A stretch of 32,009 bases of DNA from an uncultured Bacteroides sp. (GCA_947173895.1 CAMWGU010000033.1:1-32009), one strand, 5' to 3'; positions 7,876-19,219 are shown, counted from the stretch's first letter. Notes: generated by a model not told the origin, from the sequence alone. A program made the numbers and translations.

Positions 7876-7912
7876 TCAGTTCTCGGCCGTAAAACACCGA
7901 GAACTGATTTTT
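7876..7912 (+). terminator. Intrinsic-terminator-like hairpin between tuf and tRNA-Trp
   Basis: TCAGTTCTCGG (7876-7886) and CCGAGAACTGA (7897-7907) form a perfect 11-bp stem with a 10-base loop, followed at once by five T. The tRNA-Trp gene begins at the next base. With no clear promoter in between, partial termination is likely: it would lower secE-nusG-rplK expression relative to tuf. Confidence 0.75.
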
Positions 7913-7985
7913 ACGGGAGTAGCTCAGTTGGTAGAGCACCGGTCTCCAAAACCGGGTGTCGGGAGTTCGAGCCTCTCCTCCCGTG
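7913..7985 (+). tRNA. tRNA-Trp (CCA)
   Basis: Acceptor ACGGGAG/CTCCCGT with discriminator G, as is typical of tRNA-Trp. The anticodon arm CCGGT-CTCCAAA-ACCGG gives CCA for tryptophan. It lies between tuf and secE, the same place as in Chlamydia and Thermus. The 3' CCA is not encoded. Confidence 0.97.
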
Positions 7986-8001
7986 CTAAACTTGAAAGAA
8001 T

Positions 8002-8196
8002 ATGTTTCAGAAAGTAACGAATTATTGTAAGGAATCTTATGACGAATTAGTCCATAAAGTATCATGGCCTACTCGTAAAGAACTTTCTAGTAGCGCAGTG
8101 GTTGTTTTATATGCTTCCCTACTTATTGCGCTAATTGTTTTTCTTATGGATTCAGCCTTCCAGTTTGTAATGGAGGATATTATCTATCCGCACTAA
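8002..8196 (+). CDS. secE: Preprotein translocase subunit SecE
   Basis: A 64-residue single-span SecE, the short form common outside the enterobacteria. The N-terminal amphipathic helix contains the conserved ELxHKVSWPTRKEL segment (about 15-28), followed by one hydrophobic span (about 32-54). SecE clamps SecY in the inner-membrane protein-conducting channel. It starts 16 bases after the tRNA-Trp and is 13 bases before nusG, the near-universal secE-nusG pair. The rpmG gene (L33) often found beside secE is absent here. Confidence 0.96.
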   Translation: MFQKVTNYCKESYDELVHKVSWPTRKELSSSAVVVLYASLLIALIVFLMDSAFQFVMEDIIYPH

Positions 8197-8209
8197 TTAA
8201 TTAAGTAAA

Positions 8210-8752
8210 ATGTCTGAGATTGAAAAAAAGTGGTACGTGTTGCGTGCCGTTAGTGGAAAAGAAAGCAAGGTTAAGGAATATCTTGATGCTGACATCAGAA
8301 ATAGTGACCTTAGTGAGTATGTGTCTCAGGTGTTGATTCCAACCGAGAAAGTGTATCAGGTTCGCAATGGTAAGAAAATTGTGAAAGAACGAAGTTATCT
8401 TCCCGGATACGTTTTGGTGGAAGCTGCCTTAGTCGGTGAAGTGGCTCATCATTTGAGAAACACTCCCAATGTGATAGGCTTTTTAGGAGGCTCCGAAAAT
8501 CCGGTTCCTCTGAGACAATCGGAAGTGAATCGTATACTTGGTACTGTGGATGAACTTCAGGAGGGCGGTGAGGAACTGAATGTGCCTTACACTGTAGGAG
8601 AAACTGTGAAAGTTACTGTTGGACCGTTTAGCGGATTCAGTGGTTTCATTGAAGAAGTGAATACGGAAAAACGGAAGTTGAAGGTTATGGTTAAGATCTT
8701 CGGACGTAAAACTCCGTTGGAACTTGGCTTTATGGATGTCGAGAAAGAATGA
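8210..8752 (+). CDS. nusG: Transcription termination/antitermination protein NusG
   Basis: A 180-residue NusG, the usual length. The NGN domain covers about 6-115 (KKWYVLRAVSGKE at the start, RSYLPGYVLVE at about 62-72). The KOW domain is at about 126-178 (VGETVKVTVGPFSGFSG, then VMVKIFGRKTPLEL). NusG binds the clamp of RNA polymerase to reduce pausing and contacts Rho or ribosomal S10. It is encoded just ahead of the ribosomal and RNA polymerase subunit genes, as in most bacteria. A 58-base AT-rich gap separates it from rplK. Confidence 0.98.
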   Translation: MSEIEKKWYVLRAVSGKESKVKEYLDADIRNSDLSEYVSQVLIPTEKVYQVRNGKKIVKERSYLPGYVLVEAALVGEVAHHLRNTPNVIGFLGGSENPVPLRQSEVNRILGTVDELQEGGEELNVPYTVGETVKVTVGPFSGFSGFIEEVNTEKRKLKVMVKIFGRKTPLELGFMDVEKE

Positions 8753-8810
8753 TGCATTCTGTTACGTGCATTGTCTTTCGCTATAATTAATATATAAAAA
8801 ATTAAAAAAA

Positions 8811-9254
8811 ATGGCTAAAGAAGTTGCTGGACTAATCAAATTACAGATTAAAGGAGGCGCTGCAAATCCATCACCTCCCGTTGGACCTGCTTTGGGTTCT
8901 AAGGGTATTAACATTATGGAATTTTGCAAGCAATTCAATGCCAGAACCCAGGACAAAGCAGGTAAAATTTTGCCTGTAATCATTACCTATTACGCAGATA
9001 AGTCTTTTGATTTTGTTATTAAGACTCCTCCCGTAGCTATTCAATTGCTTGAATTGGCTAAGATTAAGAGTGGTTCTGCTGAGCCTAACCGTAAGAAAGT
9101 TGCTGAAATTACTTGGGAACAAGTTCGTACGATTGCTCAGGATAAATTGGTTGACTTGAACTGCTTTACTATCGAGTCTGCTATGACTATGGTAGCGGGT
9201 ACAGCTAGAAGTATGGGTATCGCTGTAAAAGGGGAATTCCCGGGTAATAACTAA
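8811..9254 (+). CDS. rplK: 50S ribosomal protein L11
   Basis: A 147-residue uL11. The N-terminal domain begins with the conserved [20 protein letters not shown] motif (19-38), the proline-rich region where thiostrepton-type drugs act. The C-terminal domain (about 75-147) binds the 23S rRNA GTPase-associated centre. It starts the rplKAJL group and is 15 bases before rplA. The start ATG follows a run of A with no Shine-Dalgarno. Confidence 0.98.
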   Translation: MAKEVAGLIKLQIKGGAANPSPPVGPALGSKGINIMEFCKQFNARTQDKAGKILPVIITYYADKSFDFVIKTPPVAIQLLELAKIKSGSAEPNRKKVAEITWEQVRTIAQDKLVDLNCFTIESAMTMVAGTARSMGIAVKGEFPGNN

Positions 9255-9269
9255 TAAACTTCAATTATA

Positions 9270-9968
9270 ATGGGTAAACTGACAAAAAATCAAAAGTTGG
9301 CTGCAGAAAGAATTGAAGCAGGGAAAGCATACTCACTGAAAGAAGCTGCACAGTTAGTTAAAGAAATTACTTTTACTAAGTTTGATGCTTCATTAGATAT
9401 TGATGTACGTTTAGGTGTAGATCCTCGTAAAGCTAACCAAATGGTTCGTGGCGTAGTATCATTGCCTCACGGAACGGGTAAGCAGGTACGTGTTTTGGTT
9501 CTGTGTACACCTGATGCTGAAGCTGCTGCAAAAGAAGCGGGTGCTGACTATGTTGGTCTTGACGAATATATTGAAAAGATCAAAGGTGGATGGACGGATA
9601 TCGATGTAATTATCACTATGCCGTCTATCATGGGTAAGATCGGTGCTTTGGGTCGTGTGCTTGGTCCTCGTGGATTGATGCCGAATCCTAAAAGTGGTAC
9701 TGTGACTATGGATGTAGCTAAGGCTGTAAAGGAAGTTAAGCAAGGTAAGATTGACTTTAAGGTTGATAAGAGCGGTATCGTTCATACTTCAATTGGTAAA
9801 GTTTCTTTCACTGTCGATCAAATACGTGATAATGCGAAAGAATTTATAGCTACTATCATTAAATTGAAACCAAGCTCAGCTAAGGGTACCTATATTAAGA
9901 GCATTTATCTTTCAAGTACTATGAGTAAGGGTATCAAAATTGATCCCAAAACTGTAGAAGAAAACTAA
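9270..9968 (+). CDS. rplA: 50S ribosomal protein L1
   Basis: A 232-residue uL1 (E. coli 234), which forms the mobile L1 stalk that handles deacylated tRNA in the E site. The C-terminal signature [18 protein letters not shown] (about 128-145) is clear. In E. coli, L1 also represses its own operon at a leader before rplK; I do not see a strong equivalent here. It lies 15 bases from rplK and 15 from rplJ. Confidence 0.98.
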   Translation: MGKLTKNQKLAAERIEAGKAYSLKEAAQLVKEITFTKFDASLDIDVRLGVDPRKANQMVRGVVSLPHGTGKQVRVLVLCTPDAEAAAKEAGADYVGLDEYIEKIKGGWTDIDVIITMPSIMGKIGALGRVLGPRGLMPNPKSGTVTMDVAKAVKEVKQGKIDFKVDKSGIVHTSIGKVSFTVDQIRDNAKEFIATIIKLKPSSAKGTYIKSIYLSSTMSKGIKIDPKTVEEN

Positions 9969-9973
9969 TAATA

Positions 9974-9979
9974 AGGAGG
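9974..9979 (+). promoter_or_regulatory. Perfect Shine-Dalgarno AGGAGG before rplJ
   Basis: AGGAGG ends 4 bases before the rplJ ATG, in the 15-base gap after rplA. The neighbouring rplK, rplA and rplL lack such a site. Confidence 0.8.
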
Positions 9980-9983
9980 AATC

Positions 9984-10502
9984 ATGAGAAAGGAAGATAA
10001 AGGCGTTATTATTGGTCAATTGGCTGATACCGTTAAACAATATGGACATTTCTATTTGGTTGACACTACTGCAATGGATGCAGCTAAGACTAGTGAACTG
10101 AGAAGAAAATGTTTCAAGGCTGGTATTAAGCTAGTTGTTGTGAAGAATTCATTGCTTCACAAGGCTTTGATGAGCATGGAAGATGTTGATTTCTCTCCGT
10201 TGTTCGGTTCTTTGAAGGGTACAACTTCGGTAATGTTTAGTGAAGTGGCTAACGCTCCCGCAAAGTTGTTGAAAGAATACAAAGAGGATATTCCCGCATT
10301 GAAAGCTGCTTATGCTGAAGAAGGCTTTTATGTAGGAGCAGATCAACTGGATGCTCTCTGTAACATTAAGAGTAAGAATGAAGTTATTGCTGACATTGTT
10401 GCATTGCTGCAATCACCAGCGAAGAATGTTATTTCTGCTCTTCAATCAGGTGGTAACACCATTCATGGAGTTCTTAAAACTCTGGGCGAACGCGCCGAAT
10501 AA
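9984..10502 (+). CDS. rplJ: 50S ribosomal protein L10
   Basis: A 172-residue uL10 (E. coli 165), the base of the L7/L12 stalk. The N-terminal rRNA-binding domain (about 1-135) includes LRRKCFKAGIKLVVVKNSLL (39-58). The C-terminal helix that binds L12 dimers follows. In E. coli an L10-L12 binding site lies in a long leader before rplJ. Here the gap is only 15 bases, so such a site would have to lie inside rplA or is absent. The gene has one of the few perfect AGGAGG sites. A 46-base gap separates it from rplL. Confidence 0.97.
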   Translation: MRKEDKGVIIGQLADTVKQYGHFYLVDTTAMDAAKTSELRRKCFKAGIKLVVVKNSLLHKALMSMEDVDFSPLFGSLKGTTSVMFSEVANAPAKLLKEYKEDIPALKAAYAEEGFYVGADQLDALCNIKSKNEVIADIVALLQSPAKNVISALQSGGNTIHGVLKTLGERAE

Positions 10503-10548
10503 TCAAGTTTATAATCAATTAGTAACAAACAATTAAAATCATACAAAA

Positions 10549-10923
10549 ATGGCAGATTTGAAAGCTTTTGCAGAACAATTAGTTAACTTGACAGTAAAAG
10601 AAGTTAATGAACTTGCAACTATCCTTAAAGAAGAATACGGTATTGAACCTGCTGCTGCAGCTGTAGCTGTTGCTGCTGGTCCTGCTGCTGGTGCAGCTGC
10701 TGCTGAAGAAAAAACATCTTTCGATGTAGTTTTGAAGAGTGCTGGTGCTGCTAAATTGCAGGTTGTTAAAGCCGTTAAAGAAGCATGTGGTCTTGGTTTG
10801 AAAGAAGCTAAGGACATGGTAGACGGTGCTCCTAGCACAGTAAAAGAAGGCTTGGCTAAAGACGAAGCTGAATCACTGAAGAAAACTTTGGAAGAAGCTG
10901 GAGCGGAAGTTGAGCTTAAATAA
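10549..10923 (+). CDS. rplL: 50S ribosomal protein L7/L12
   Basis: A 124-residue bL12. The N-terminal dimerisation helices (about 1-33) are followed by an alanine-rich hinge (about 36-56, built mostly of GCT codons). The C-terminal factor-binding domain (about 58-124) has the conserved [21 protein letters not shown] and [12 protein letters not shown] segments. Several copies per ribosome recruit EF-Tu and EF-G. The leader is AT-rich with no Shine-Dalgarno. A terminator-like hairpin lies between it and rpoB, fitting a need for far more L12 than RNA polymerase. Confidence 0.98.
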   Translation: MADLKAFAEQLVNLTVKEVNELATILKEEYGIEPAAAAVAVAAGPAAGAAAAEEKTSFDVVLKSAGAAKLQVVKAVKEACGLGLKEAKDMVDGAPSTVKEGLAKDEAESLKKTLEEAGAEVELK

Positions 10924-10947
10924 TACTAACCTAGTAGTAGGTAATAC

Positions 10948-10985
10948 GGTTAGGAATCCTCGGGAAGAGGATTCTTAACCTTTTT
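10948..10985 (+). terminator. Attenuator hairpin between rplL and rpoB
   Basis: GGTTAGGAATCCTC (10948-10961) and GAGGATTCTTAACC (10967-10980) form a 14-bp stem with one G-T pair and a GGGAA loop, followed by five T. This is a strong intrinsic terminator fold, yet rpoB begins 40 bases on with no clear promoter, so partial termination is expected, as is known for this junction in E. coli. An upstream CTAACC (10926-10931) could pair with GGTTAG (10948-10953) and compete with the stem. Confidence 0.85.
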
Positions 10986-11024
10986 GTGTCTATATTATTA
11001 TTAAGTTCTACAAAATATAAACAG

Positions 11025-14000
11025 ATGTCTTCATACACTGAAAATCAAAGAATTAATTTTGCTTCCATTAAGAATCCGATGAAGTATCCGGATTTCTTGG
11101 AAGTGCAATTAAAGTCATTTCAAGACTTTTTGCAGTTGGATACCCCGCCCGAAAAACGTAAAAATGACGGGTTGTATAAGGTATTTGCTGAAAACTTCCC
11201 TATTGCTGACACTCGTAATAATTTTGTCCTCGAATTTTTGGATTATTACATTGATCCGCCTCACTATTCAATAGACGAGTGTCTGGAGCGTGGCCTCACA
11301 TACAGCGTGCCTTTGAAGGCTAAATTAAAGTTGTATTGTACTGACCCTGACCATGAAGATTTTGACACGGTCATTCAGGATGTTTATTTGGGGCCTATTC
11401 CCTATATGACTCCTAAAGGAACTTTTGTAATCAATGGAGCTGAGCGTGTAGTTGTTTCTCAGTTGCATCGTTCGCCAGGAGTATTTTTTGGTCAGAGTGT
11501 GCATGCTAATGGAACCAAATTATATTCTGCTCGTATTATACCATTCAAAGGTTCATGGATCGAATTCGCAACAGACATCAATAATGTGATGTATGCGTAT
11601 ATCGACCGTAAAAAGAAATTGCCTGTTACGACTCTGTTGAGAGCTGTAGGCTTTGAAAATGATAAAGATATTCTCGAAATCTTTAATTTGGCTGAGGACG
11701 TTAAAGTCAACAAGACAAATTTGAAAAAGATTGTAGGGCGTAAACTTGCTGCACGTGTTTTGAAAACATGGACAGAAGATTTCGTGGATGAAGATACTGG
11801 AGAAGTTGTTTCTATCGAACGTAATGAGGTTATCATCGATCGTGAGACTATCATTGAAGAGGAACATATTGATGAAATTATAGACTCAGGAGTTCAGAAT
11901 ATCCTTGTTCATAAAGAGGAAGCGAATTCATCCGATTATTCTATTATATTTAATACTCTTCAGAAAGACCCGAGTAATTCCGAAAAAGAAGCTGTTCTTT
12001 ACATCTATCGCCAGTTGCGTAATGCTGATCCTGCCGATGATGCTAGTGCTCGGGAGGTTATCAATAATCTGTTCTTCTCTGAAAAAAGATATGACCTTGG
12101 CGAAGTAGGCCGTTACAGAATCAACAAGAAATTGGGGCTGACTACGGATATGGATGTGAAGGTATTGACAAAACAAGATATTATTGAAATCATCAAGTAT
12201 TTGATTGAATTGATTAACTCTAAAGCGGATGTTGATGATATTGACCATTTGAGTAATCGTCGTGTACGTACGGTAGGTGAGCAGTTGTCCAATCAGTTTG
12301 CGATTGGTCTGGCGCGTATGTCGCGTACCATTCGTGAACGCATGAATGTGCGTGACAATGAGGTATTCACTCCCATTGATTTGATTAATGCGAAGACTAT
12401 TTCTTCCGTTATTAATTCATTCTTTGGTACAAATGCCTTGTCACAGTTTATGGACCAAACAAATCCATTGGCTGAAATCACTCACAAACGTCGTTTGTCT
12501 GCATTGGGTCCTGGTGGTTTGTCGCGCGAACGTGCAGGATTTGAGGTTCGTGACGTACATTATACTCATTATGGTCGTTTGTGTCCGATCGAGACTCCTG
12601 AAGGTCCGAATATTGGTTTGATTTCTTCTTTATGTGTGTATGCAAAGATTAATGAACTTGGCTTTATTTCAACCCCTTATCGTAAAGTGGCTGATGGCAA
12701 GGTGAATATTTCTGATGAGGGTATTGAATATCTGACAGCTGAAGAAGAAGAAGATAAGATTATAGCTCAGGGTAATGCTCCTTTGGACGATGAAGGCAAG
12801 TTTATTCGTGAGAAAGTAAAGGCTCGTCGTGATGCTGACTATCCAGTTGTAACTCCTGATCAAGTGGAGTTAATGGATGTTTCTCCTCAACAGATTGCTT
12901 CTATTGCTGCTTCTTTGATTCCATTCTTGGAACATGATGATGCTAACCGTGCTTTGATGGGATCTAACATGATGCGCCAGGCAGTTCCTTTGCTGCGTAC
13001 AGAAGCTCCTATTGTGGGCACAGGTATTGAAAAGCAATTGGTGGAAGATTCCCGTACTCAAATAGCGGCAGAAGGGGATGGCGTTGTAGAATATGTGGAT
13101 GCAACGACAATTCGTATTCTGTATGACAGAAGTGAAGATGAAGAATTCGTAAGTTTTGAACCTGCTTTGAAGGAATACAGAATTCCAAAATTCCGTAAGA
13201 CCAATCAAAGTATGACTATTGACCTTCGTCCTACTTGTGACAAAGGGCAACGTGTGAAGAAAGGTGATATCTTGACTGAAGGATATTCAACTCAGGGAGG
13301 TGAACTTGCATTAGGAAAGAACCTCTTAGTTGCTTATATGCCTTGGAAGGGGTATAACTATGAGGATGCTATTGTATTGAACGAACGTGTTGTGCGTGAG
13401 GATTTGCTGACTTCTGTACATGTTGATGAATATATTTTGGAAGTTCGCGAAACGAAACGTGGAATGGAAGAATTAACTTCTGATATTCCTAATGTGAGTG
13501 AAGAGGCTACCAAAGATTTGGATGAAAATGGTATTGTACGTGTCGGTGCGCGTATCGAACCGGGTGATATCCTGATAGGTAAGATTACTCCAAAGGGTGA
13601 GTCGGATCCTTCGCCGGAAGAAAAATTGCTTCGTGCAATCTTTGGTGATAAAGCGGGTGATGTGAAGGATGCTTCATTGAAAGCTTCTCCGTCGTTGCGT
13701 GGTGTTGTTATTGATAAGAAGTTGTTCTCACGTGTTATCAAGACTCGCAGCGAGAAAAATGCAGATAAGGCTATTTTACCTAAATTGAATGATGAATTTG
13801 ATGAGAAAGCTGCTAAATTGAAAGACATCTTGATTGAGAAATTATTGGTGTTGACAAACGGCAAGGTATCTCAGGGCGTGAAGGATTATTTGGGAACTGA
13901 AATTATAGCTAAAGGTGCTAAATTTACTAAACGTGATCTGGAATCGTTGGACTATACCATTATTCAGTTGAGTAAGTGGACGGCTGACGCTCATAAAAAT

Positions 14001-14837
14001 GACATGATTCGTGATTTAGTCATGAATTATCTGAAGAAATATAAAGAATTGGATGCTGAACTGAAACGTAAGAAGTTTGCTATTACCATTGGTGATGAAC
14101 TTCCTGCTGGTATTATTCAGATGGCTAAAGTTTATATTGCAAAAAAACGTAAGATTGGTGTAGGTGATAAAATGGCGGGACGTCACGGTAATAAAGGTAT
14201 TGTTTCTCGTGTAGTTCGTCAGGAGGATATGCCTTTCTTGGCAGATGGTACTCCAGTAGATATCGTATTGAATCCGTTGGGTGTGCCTTCGCGTATGAAT
14301 ATCGGTCAGATTTTTGAGGCAGTATTGGGGCGTGCCGGAAAAGAATTGGGTGTGAAATTTGCTACTCCCATTTTTGATGGTGCTTCTATGGATGATTTGA
14401 ATGAATGGACAGACAAAGCTGGATTGCCTCGCTATTGTAAAACGTATCTTTGTGATGGTGGTACAGGCGAACGTTTTGACCAACCTGCAACAGTGGGCGT
14501 GACTTATATGTTGAAATTGGGGCATATGGTTGAGGATAAGATGCATGCTCGTTCTATCGGTCCGTACTCACTTATTACTCAGCAACCACTTGGTGGTAAG
14601 GCTCAGTTCGGTGGTCAGCGTTTTGGAGAAATGGAAGTTTGGGCACTTGAAGCATTCGGTGCTGCACATATCTTACAAGAAATTCTGACAATTAAATCGG
14701 ATGATGTTGTGGGACGTTCCAAAGCTTATGAAGCTATTGTAAAAGGTGAACCTATGCCTACTCCGGGTATCCCTGAATCTTTGAATGTATTGTTACATGA
14801 ATTAAGAGGCTTGGGCTTGAGTATCAACCTTGAATAA
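11025..14837 (+). CDS. rpoB: DNA-directed RNA polymerase subunit beta
   Basis: A 1270-residue beta subunit. The start is set at ATG 11025 ([12 protein letters not shown]). An upstream in-frame GTG at 10986 is rejected because it lies directly behind the terminator T-run and adds 13 non-conserved residues. The rifampicin region (466-494) carries wild-type residues Gln474, Asp477, His487 and Ser492, equal to E. coli 513, 516, 526 and 531. The C-terminal clamp and switch segments ([32 protein letters not shown]) are intact. It forms the catalytic core with RpoC, whose gene begins 36 bases downstream. Confidence 0.99.
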   Translation: MSSYTENQRINFASIKNPMKYPDFLEVQLKSFQDFLQLDTPPEKRKNDGLYKVFAENFPIADTRNNFVLEFLDYYIDPPHYSIDECLERGLTYSVPLKAKLKLYCTDPDHEDFDTVIQDVYLGPIPYMTPKGTFVINGAERVVVSQLHRSPGVFFGQSVHANGTKLYSARIIPFKGSWIEFATDINNVMYAYIDRKKKLPVTTLLRAVGFENDKDILEIFNLAEDVKVNKTNLKKIVGRKLAARVLKTWTEDFVDEDTGEVVSIERNEVIIDRETIIEEEHIDEIIDSGVQNILVHKEEANSSDYSIIFNTLQKDPSNSEKEAVLYIYRQLRNADPADDASAREVINNLFFSEKRYDLGEVGRYRINKKLGLTTDMDVKVLTKQDIIEIIKYLIELINSKADVDDIDHLSNRRVRTVGEQLSNQFAIGLARMSRTIRERMNVRDNEVFTPIDLINAKTISSVINSFFGTNALSQFMDQTNPLAEITHKRRLSALGPGGLSRERAGFEVRDVHYTHYGRLCPIETPEGPNIGLISSLCVYAKINELGFISTPYRKVADGKVNISDEGIEYLTAEEEEDKIIAQGNAPLDDEGKFIREKVKARRDADYPVVTPDQVELMDVSPQQIASIAASLIPFLEHDDANRALMGSNMMRQAVPLLRTEAPIVGTGIEKQLVEDSRTQIAAEGDGVVEYVDATTIRILYDRSEDEEFVSFEPALKEYRIPKFRKTNQSMTIDLRPTCDKGQRVKKGDILTEGYSTQGGELALGKNLLVAYMPWKGYNYEDAIVLNERVVREDLLTSVHVDEYILEVRETKRGMEELTSDIPNVSEEATKDLDENGIVRVGARIEPGDILIGKITPKGESDPSPEEKLLRAIFGDKAGDVKDASLKASPSLRGVVIDKKLFSRVIKTRSEKNADKAILPKLNDEFDEKAAKLKDILIEKLLVLTNGKVSQGVKDYLGTEIIAKGAKFTKRDLESLDYTIIQLSKWTADAHKNDMIRDLVMNYLKKYKELDAELKRKKFAITIGDELPAGIIQMAKVYIAKKRKIGVGDKMAGRHGNKGIVSRVVRQEDMPFLADGTPVDIVLNPLGVPSRMNIGQIFEAVLGRAGKELGVKFATPIFDGASMDDLNEWTDKAGLPRYCKTYLCDGGTGERFDQPATVGVTYMLKLGHMVEDKMHARSIGPYSLITQQPLGGKAQFGGQRFGEMEVWALEAFGAAHILQEILTIKSDDVVGRSKAYEAIVKGEPMPTPGIPESLNVLLHELRGLGLSINLE

Positions 14838-14873
14838 TAAAAATATAACTCTTTACATTATAAATAAGAAAGT

Positions 14874-17800
14874 ATGGCTTTTAGAAAAGAAACGAAGATA
14901 AAGAGTAATTTCTCGAAAATCTCAATCGGTTTGGCTTCACCTGAGGAAATCCTTGAGAATTCGAGTGGTGAGGTGTTGAAGCCTGAAACTATCAACTACC
15001 GTACTTACAAACCGGAGCGAGATGGTTTGTTCTGTGAACGTATTTTCGGTCCGGTAAAGGACTATGAATGTCATTGTGGTAAGTATAAACGTATTCGCTA
15101 TAAAGGGATTGTATGTGACCGATGTGGAGTTGAGGTGACAGAGAAAAAGGTTCGTCGTGAACGTATGGGACATATCCAATTAGTTGTGCCTGTAGCACAT
15201 ATTTGGTATTTTCGTTCATTGCCGAACAAAATCGGTTATTTGCTGGGCTTGCCTACCAAAAAATTGGATGCTATTGTATATTATGAACGCTATGTAGTTA
15301 TTCAGCCAGGTATGAAAGCCGATGACGGCATTAACAAATTTGATTTGCTCTCAGAGGAAGAATATCTGGATATTTTGGAGACACTTCCGAAAGAAAATCA
15401 ATATTTGGAAGATACGGATCCGAATAAGTTTATTGCGAAGATGGGGGCTGAAGCAATTTATGATTTGCTTTCAACTTTGGATTTGGACGCTTTGTCTTAT
15501 GAATTGCGTCACAAAGCGAACAATGATTCTTCGCAGCAACGAAAGAATGAAGCTTTGAAGCGTCTGCAAGTGGTTGAGTCATTTCGCGCGTCTCGTGGAC
15601 GTAATAAGCCCGAATGGATGATTGTACGTATCGTACCAGTTATTCCGCCTGAACTTCGTCCATTAGTTCCGCTGGATGGTGGTCGTTTTGCTACTTCCGA
15701 TTTAAATGATTTGTATCGTCGTGTGATTATCCGTAACAACCGTTTGAAACGACTGATTGAAATCAAGGCCCCCGAAGTGATTTTGCGTAATGAAAAACGT
15801 ATGTTGCAGGAAGCGGTCGATTCTTTGTTTGATAATTCACGCAAGTCAAGTGCTGTGAAAACAGATGCTAATCGTCCGTTGAAATCATTGTCTGATAGTT
15901 TGAAAGGTAAGCAAGGACGTTTCCGCCAGAATTTGTTGGGTAAACGTGTTGACTATTCGGCTCGTTCTGTAATTGTCGTGGGTCCTGAATTGAAAATGGG
16001 TGAATGTGGTATTCCTAAACTGATGGCTGCAGAGCTTTACAAACCGTTTATTATCCGTAAGTTGATAGAGCGTGGTATCGTAAAGACTGTAAAATCGGCA
16101 AAGAAAATTGTAGATCGAAAGGAACCTGTGATTTGGGATATTTTGGAACATGTGATGAAGGGGCATCCCGTATTGCTGAACCGTGCGCCGACTTTGCACC
16201 GTTTGGGTATTCAGGCTTTCCAGCCGCACATGATTGAAGGCAAGGCTATTCAGTTGCATCCATTGGCATGTACAGCGTTCAATGCCGACTTTGATGGTGA
16301 CCAAATGGCTGTTCACTTGCCTTTGAGTAATGATGCGATTTTGGAAGCCCAGATGTTGATGCTTCAAGCTCATAATATTTTGAATCCGGCCAATGGTGCT
16401 CCTATTACTGTACCTGCACAGGATATGGTTCTTGGTTTGTATTACATTACCAAGTTGAGGAAAGGAGCAAAAGGCGAGGGCTTGACTTTTTACGGTCCAG
16501 AAGAGGCCTTGATCGCATATAATGAAGGAAAAGTGGACATTCATGCAATCATCAATGTCATTGTGAAGGATTTGGACAAAGATGGTAAGATTGTGGACGT
16601 GATGATGAAGGAAACTTCTGTCGGTCGTGTCATTGTGAATGAAATTGTTCCAGACGAAGTAGGTTACTTGAATACCATTATTTCCAAAAAGTCTTTGCGT
16701 GATATCATTAGTGATGTAATCAAAGCGGTTGGTGTTGCACGTGCTTGTGAGTTCTTGGATGGTATTAAGAACTTGGGTTATTATATGGCGTTCAAGGGTG
16801 GTTTGTCATTCAACTTGGGTGATATTATTATTCCAAAGGAGAAAGAAGAATTGGTGAAGCGTGGTAATGAAGAAGTCGAACAAATTATGATGAACTATAA
16901 CATGGGTTTCATTACCGACAATGAACGTTACAATCAGGTGATTGATACATGGACCCACGTAAATAGTGATTTGTCTGATATCCTTTATAAGACTATTAAG
17001 AACGATGATCAAGGTTTCAATTCTGTGTTTATGATGCTTGACTCTGGAGCCCGTGGCTCTAAGGAGCAGATTCGTCAGTTGTCTGGTATGCGTGGTTTGA
17101 TGGCAAAACCACAGAAAGCAGGTGCTGAAGGTGCGCAGATTATTGAAAACCCGATTCTTTCAAACTTTAAGGAAGGTTTGTCAGTATTGGAATACTTTAT
17201 TTCTACTCACGGTGCTCGTAAAGGTTTGGCGGATACTGCATTGAAAACTGCTGATGCTGGATATTTGACCCGTCGTCTTGTAGACGTATCGCATGATGTG
17301 ATTATTAATGAAGAAGATTGTGGAACACTTCGTGGTTTGGTTTGTACTGCATTGAAGAATAATGATGAGGTGATTGCTACATTGTACGAACGTATATTGG
17401 GACGTGTTTCAGTGCATGATATTATCCATCCCACAACTGGTAAGTTGATTGTTGCTGGTGGGGAGGAAATTACAGAGGATATTGCACAGGAAATAGAAGA
17501 CTCTCCGATTGAAAGTGTTGAAATCCGTTCTGTATTAACTTGTGAATCTAAGAAAGGAGTATGTGCCAAATGTTATGGACGTAACTTGGCATCCAGTCGT
17601 ATGGTTCAGAAAGGTGAAGCTGTTGGTGTGATTGCTGCACAATCTATTGGTGAACCAGGTACACAGTTGACATTGCGTACATTCCATGCCGGTGGTATCG
17701 CTGGTAATATGGCTGCCAATGCAAGTATTGTTGCCAAGAATGATGCTCGATTGGAATTTGAAGAATTGCGTACGGTTGATACAGTAGATGAAATGGGCGA

Positions 17801-19160
17801 GGCTGTGAAGGTGGTAGTAGGTCGTTTGGCTGAAGTCCGTTTCATTGATGTGAATACTGGAATTATTCTGTCAACTCATAATGTCCCTTATGGCTCTAAA
17901 TTATATGCTGCTGATGGTGACATTGTTGAAAAGGGTAAACTGATTGCTAAATGGGATCCGTTTAACGCCGTTATTATCACAGAAGCTACTGGTAAGATTG
18001 AGTTTGAAAGTGTAATTGAGAACGTGACATATAAGGTGGAATCAGATGAAGCTACTGGTTTGCGTGAAATTATCATTGTTGAATCTAAGGATAAGACAAA
18101 AGTGCCTTCTGCCCATATTGTAACGGAAGATGGTAATTTGATCCGTACTTACAACTTGCCTGTAGGTGGACACGTCGTTATTGAAAATGGCCAATCAGTG
18201 AAGGCTGGTGATATCATAGTGAAGATTCCTCGTGCTGTAGGTAAAGCTGGTGATATTACTGGTGGTCTTCCTCGAGTAACAGAGTTGTTTGAAGCACGTA
18301 ATCCTTCTAATCCGGCTGTCGTTTCTGAAATTGACGGTGAAATTACTATGGGTAAGATTAAACGTGGTAACCGTGAGATTATTGTCACATCTAAAACTGG
18401 CGAAGTGAAGAAATATCTGGTAAATTTGTCTAAGCAGATTTTGGTTCAGGAGAATGATTATGTTCGTGCTGGAACTCCATTGTCTGATGGGGCAATTACG
18501 CCTGCTGATATTTTGGCTATTAAGGGTCCTACTGCTGTACAGGAGTATATAGTAAATGAAGTACAGGATGTTTATCGCTTGCAGGGTGTGAAGATTAATG
18601 ATAAGCACTTTGAAATAATTGTTCGTCAGATGATGCGTAAGGTTGAAATTGATGAACCGGGTGATACACGTTTCTTGGAACAGCAAGTAGTTGATAAGCA
18701 AGAATTCATGGAAGAAAACGATCGTATCTGGGGTAAGAAGGTAGTTGTTGATGCAGGAGATTCTCAAAATCTTCAACCAGGTCAGATTGTAACAGCTCGT
18801 AAGTTGCGTGATGAGAATAGTATGCTGAAACGTCGCGACTTAAAACCAGTTGAAGTACGTGATGCAATTCCTGCTACATCTACTCAGATATTGCAAGGTA
18901 TTACTCGTGCTGCTTTAGGAACTTCAAGCTTCATGTCGGCTGCATCATTCCAGGAAACAACCAAAGTGTTGAACGAAGCAGCTATCAATGGTAAGGTGGA
19001 TAGATTGGAAGGTATGAAGGAAAATGTGATTTGTGGTCACTTGATTCCTGCTGGAACTGGTCAGCGTGAATTCGAAAAGATTATTGTTGGATCGAAGGAA
19101 GAGTACGACCGTATCCTTGCTAATCGTAAGAATGTGCTTGACTATAGTGAAGTGGAGTGA
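14874..19160 (+). CDS. rpoC: DNA-directed RNA polymerase subunit beta'
   Basis: A 1428-residue beta' subunit. The N-terminal zinc site is Cys66, Cys68, Cys81 and Cys84. The catalytic magnesium loop NADFDGD is at 470-476, with Asp472, Asp474 and Asp476. The second zinc site is Cys816, Cys890, Cys897 and Cys900. Bridge-helix and trigger-loop sequences follow the catalytic loop ([33 protein letters not shown]). Length and order match other Bacteroidetes RpoC proteins. It shares the rplL-rpoB transcript and ends 20 bases before a strong terminator, after which an IS66 remnant lies. Confidence 0.99.
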   Translation: MAFRKETKIKSNFSKISIGLASPEEILENSSGEVLKPETINYRTYKPERDGLFCERIFGPVKDYECHCGKYKRIRYKGIVCDRCGVEVTEKKVRRERMGHIQLVVPVAHIWYFRSLPNKIGYLLGLPTKKLDAIVYYERYVVIQPGMKADDGINKFDLLSEEEYLDILETLPKENQYLEDTDPNKFIAKMGAEAIYDLLSTLDLDALSYELRHKANNDSSQQRKNEALKRLQVVESFRASRGRNKPEWMIVRIVPVIPPELRPLVPLDGGRFATSDLNDLYRRVIIRNNRLKRLIEIKAPEVILRNEKRMLQEAVDSLFDNSRKSSAVKTDANRPLKSLSDSLKGKQGRFRQNLLGKRVDYSARSVIVVGPELKMGECGIPKLMAAELYKPFIIRKLIERGIVKTVKSAKKIVDRKEPVIWDILEHVMKGHPVLLNRAPTLHRLGIQAFQPHMIEGKAIQLHPLACTAFNADFDGDQMAVHLPLSNDAILEAQMLMLQAHNILNPANGAPITVPAQDMVLGLYYITKLRKGAKGEGLTFYGPEEALIAYNEGKVDIHAIINVIVKDLDKDGKIVDVMMKETSVGRVIVNEIVPDEVGYLNTIISKKSLRDIISDVIKAVGVARACEFLDGIKNLGYYMAFKGGLSFNLGDIIIPKEKEELVKRGNEEVEQIMMNYNMGFITDNERYNQVIDTWTHVNSDLSDILYKTIKNDDQGFNSVFMMLDSGARGSKEQIRQLSGMRGLMAKPQKAGAEGAQIIENPILSNFKEGLSVLEYFISTHGARKGLADTALKTADAGYLTRRLVDVSHDVIINEEDCGTLRGLVCTALKNNDEVIATLYERILGRVSVHDIIHPTTGKLIVAGGEEITEDIAQEIEDSPIESVEIRSVLTCESKKGVCAKCYGRNLASSRMVQKGEAVGVIAAQSIGEPGTQLTLRTFHAGGIAGNMAANASIVAKNDARLEFEELRTVDTVDEMGEAVKVVVGRLAEVRFIDVNTGIILSTHNVPYGSKLYAADGDIVEKGKLIAKWDPFNAVIITEATGKIEFESVIENVTYKVESDEATGLREIIIVESKDKTKVPSAHIVTEDGNLIRTYNLPVGGHVVIENGQSVKAGDIIVKIPRAVGKAGDITGGLPRVTELFEARNPSNPAVVSEIDGEITMGKIKRGNREIIVTSKTGEVKKYLVNLSKQILVQENDYVRAGTPLSDGAITPADILAIKGPTAVQEYIVNEVQDVYRLQGVKINDKHFEIIVRQMMRKVEIDEPGDTRFLEQQVVDKQEFMEENDRIWGKKVVVDAGDSQNLQPGQIVTARKLRDENSMLKRRDLKPVEVRDAIPATSTQILQGITRAALGTSSFMSAASFQETTKVLNEAAINGKVDRLEGMKENVICGHLIPAGTGQREFEKIIVGSKEEYDRILANRKNVLDYSEVE

Positions 19161-19180
19161 TAAAAAATAGGCGCAATATG

Positions 19181-19219
19181 AAAAAGGTTGGTTCTTGGTT
19201 ATGGGAATCAACCTTTTTT
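19181..19219 (+). terminator. Intrinsic terminator after rpoC
   Basis: The arms AAAAAGGTTGGTTC (19181-19194) and GAATCAACCTTTTT (19205-19218) pair over 14 bases with one G-T pair, with a 10-base loop and a T tract ending in TTTTTTG. It closes the rpoBC transcript. Confidence 0.88.

Noticed and set aside
7436..8065. A 209-codon minus-strand frame across the tuf end, tRNA-Trp and secE start
   Set aside because: It overlaps three well-supported plus-strand genes and has no recognisable product.
8751..8772. Possible L1-binding leader in the nusG-rplK gap (GATGCA/TGCATT pairing)
   Set aside because: Only a short stem with a G-T pair, no recognisable L1 site loop, and it overlaps the nusG stop codon.
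10986..11024. A 13-residue N-terminal extension of RpoB from GTG 10986
   Set aside because: The GTG abuts the terminator T-run and the extension is not like known RpoB N-termini; ATG 11025 gives the conserved start.
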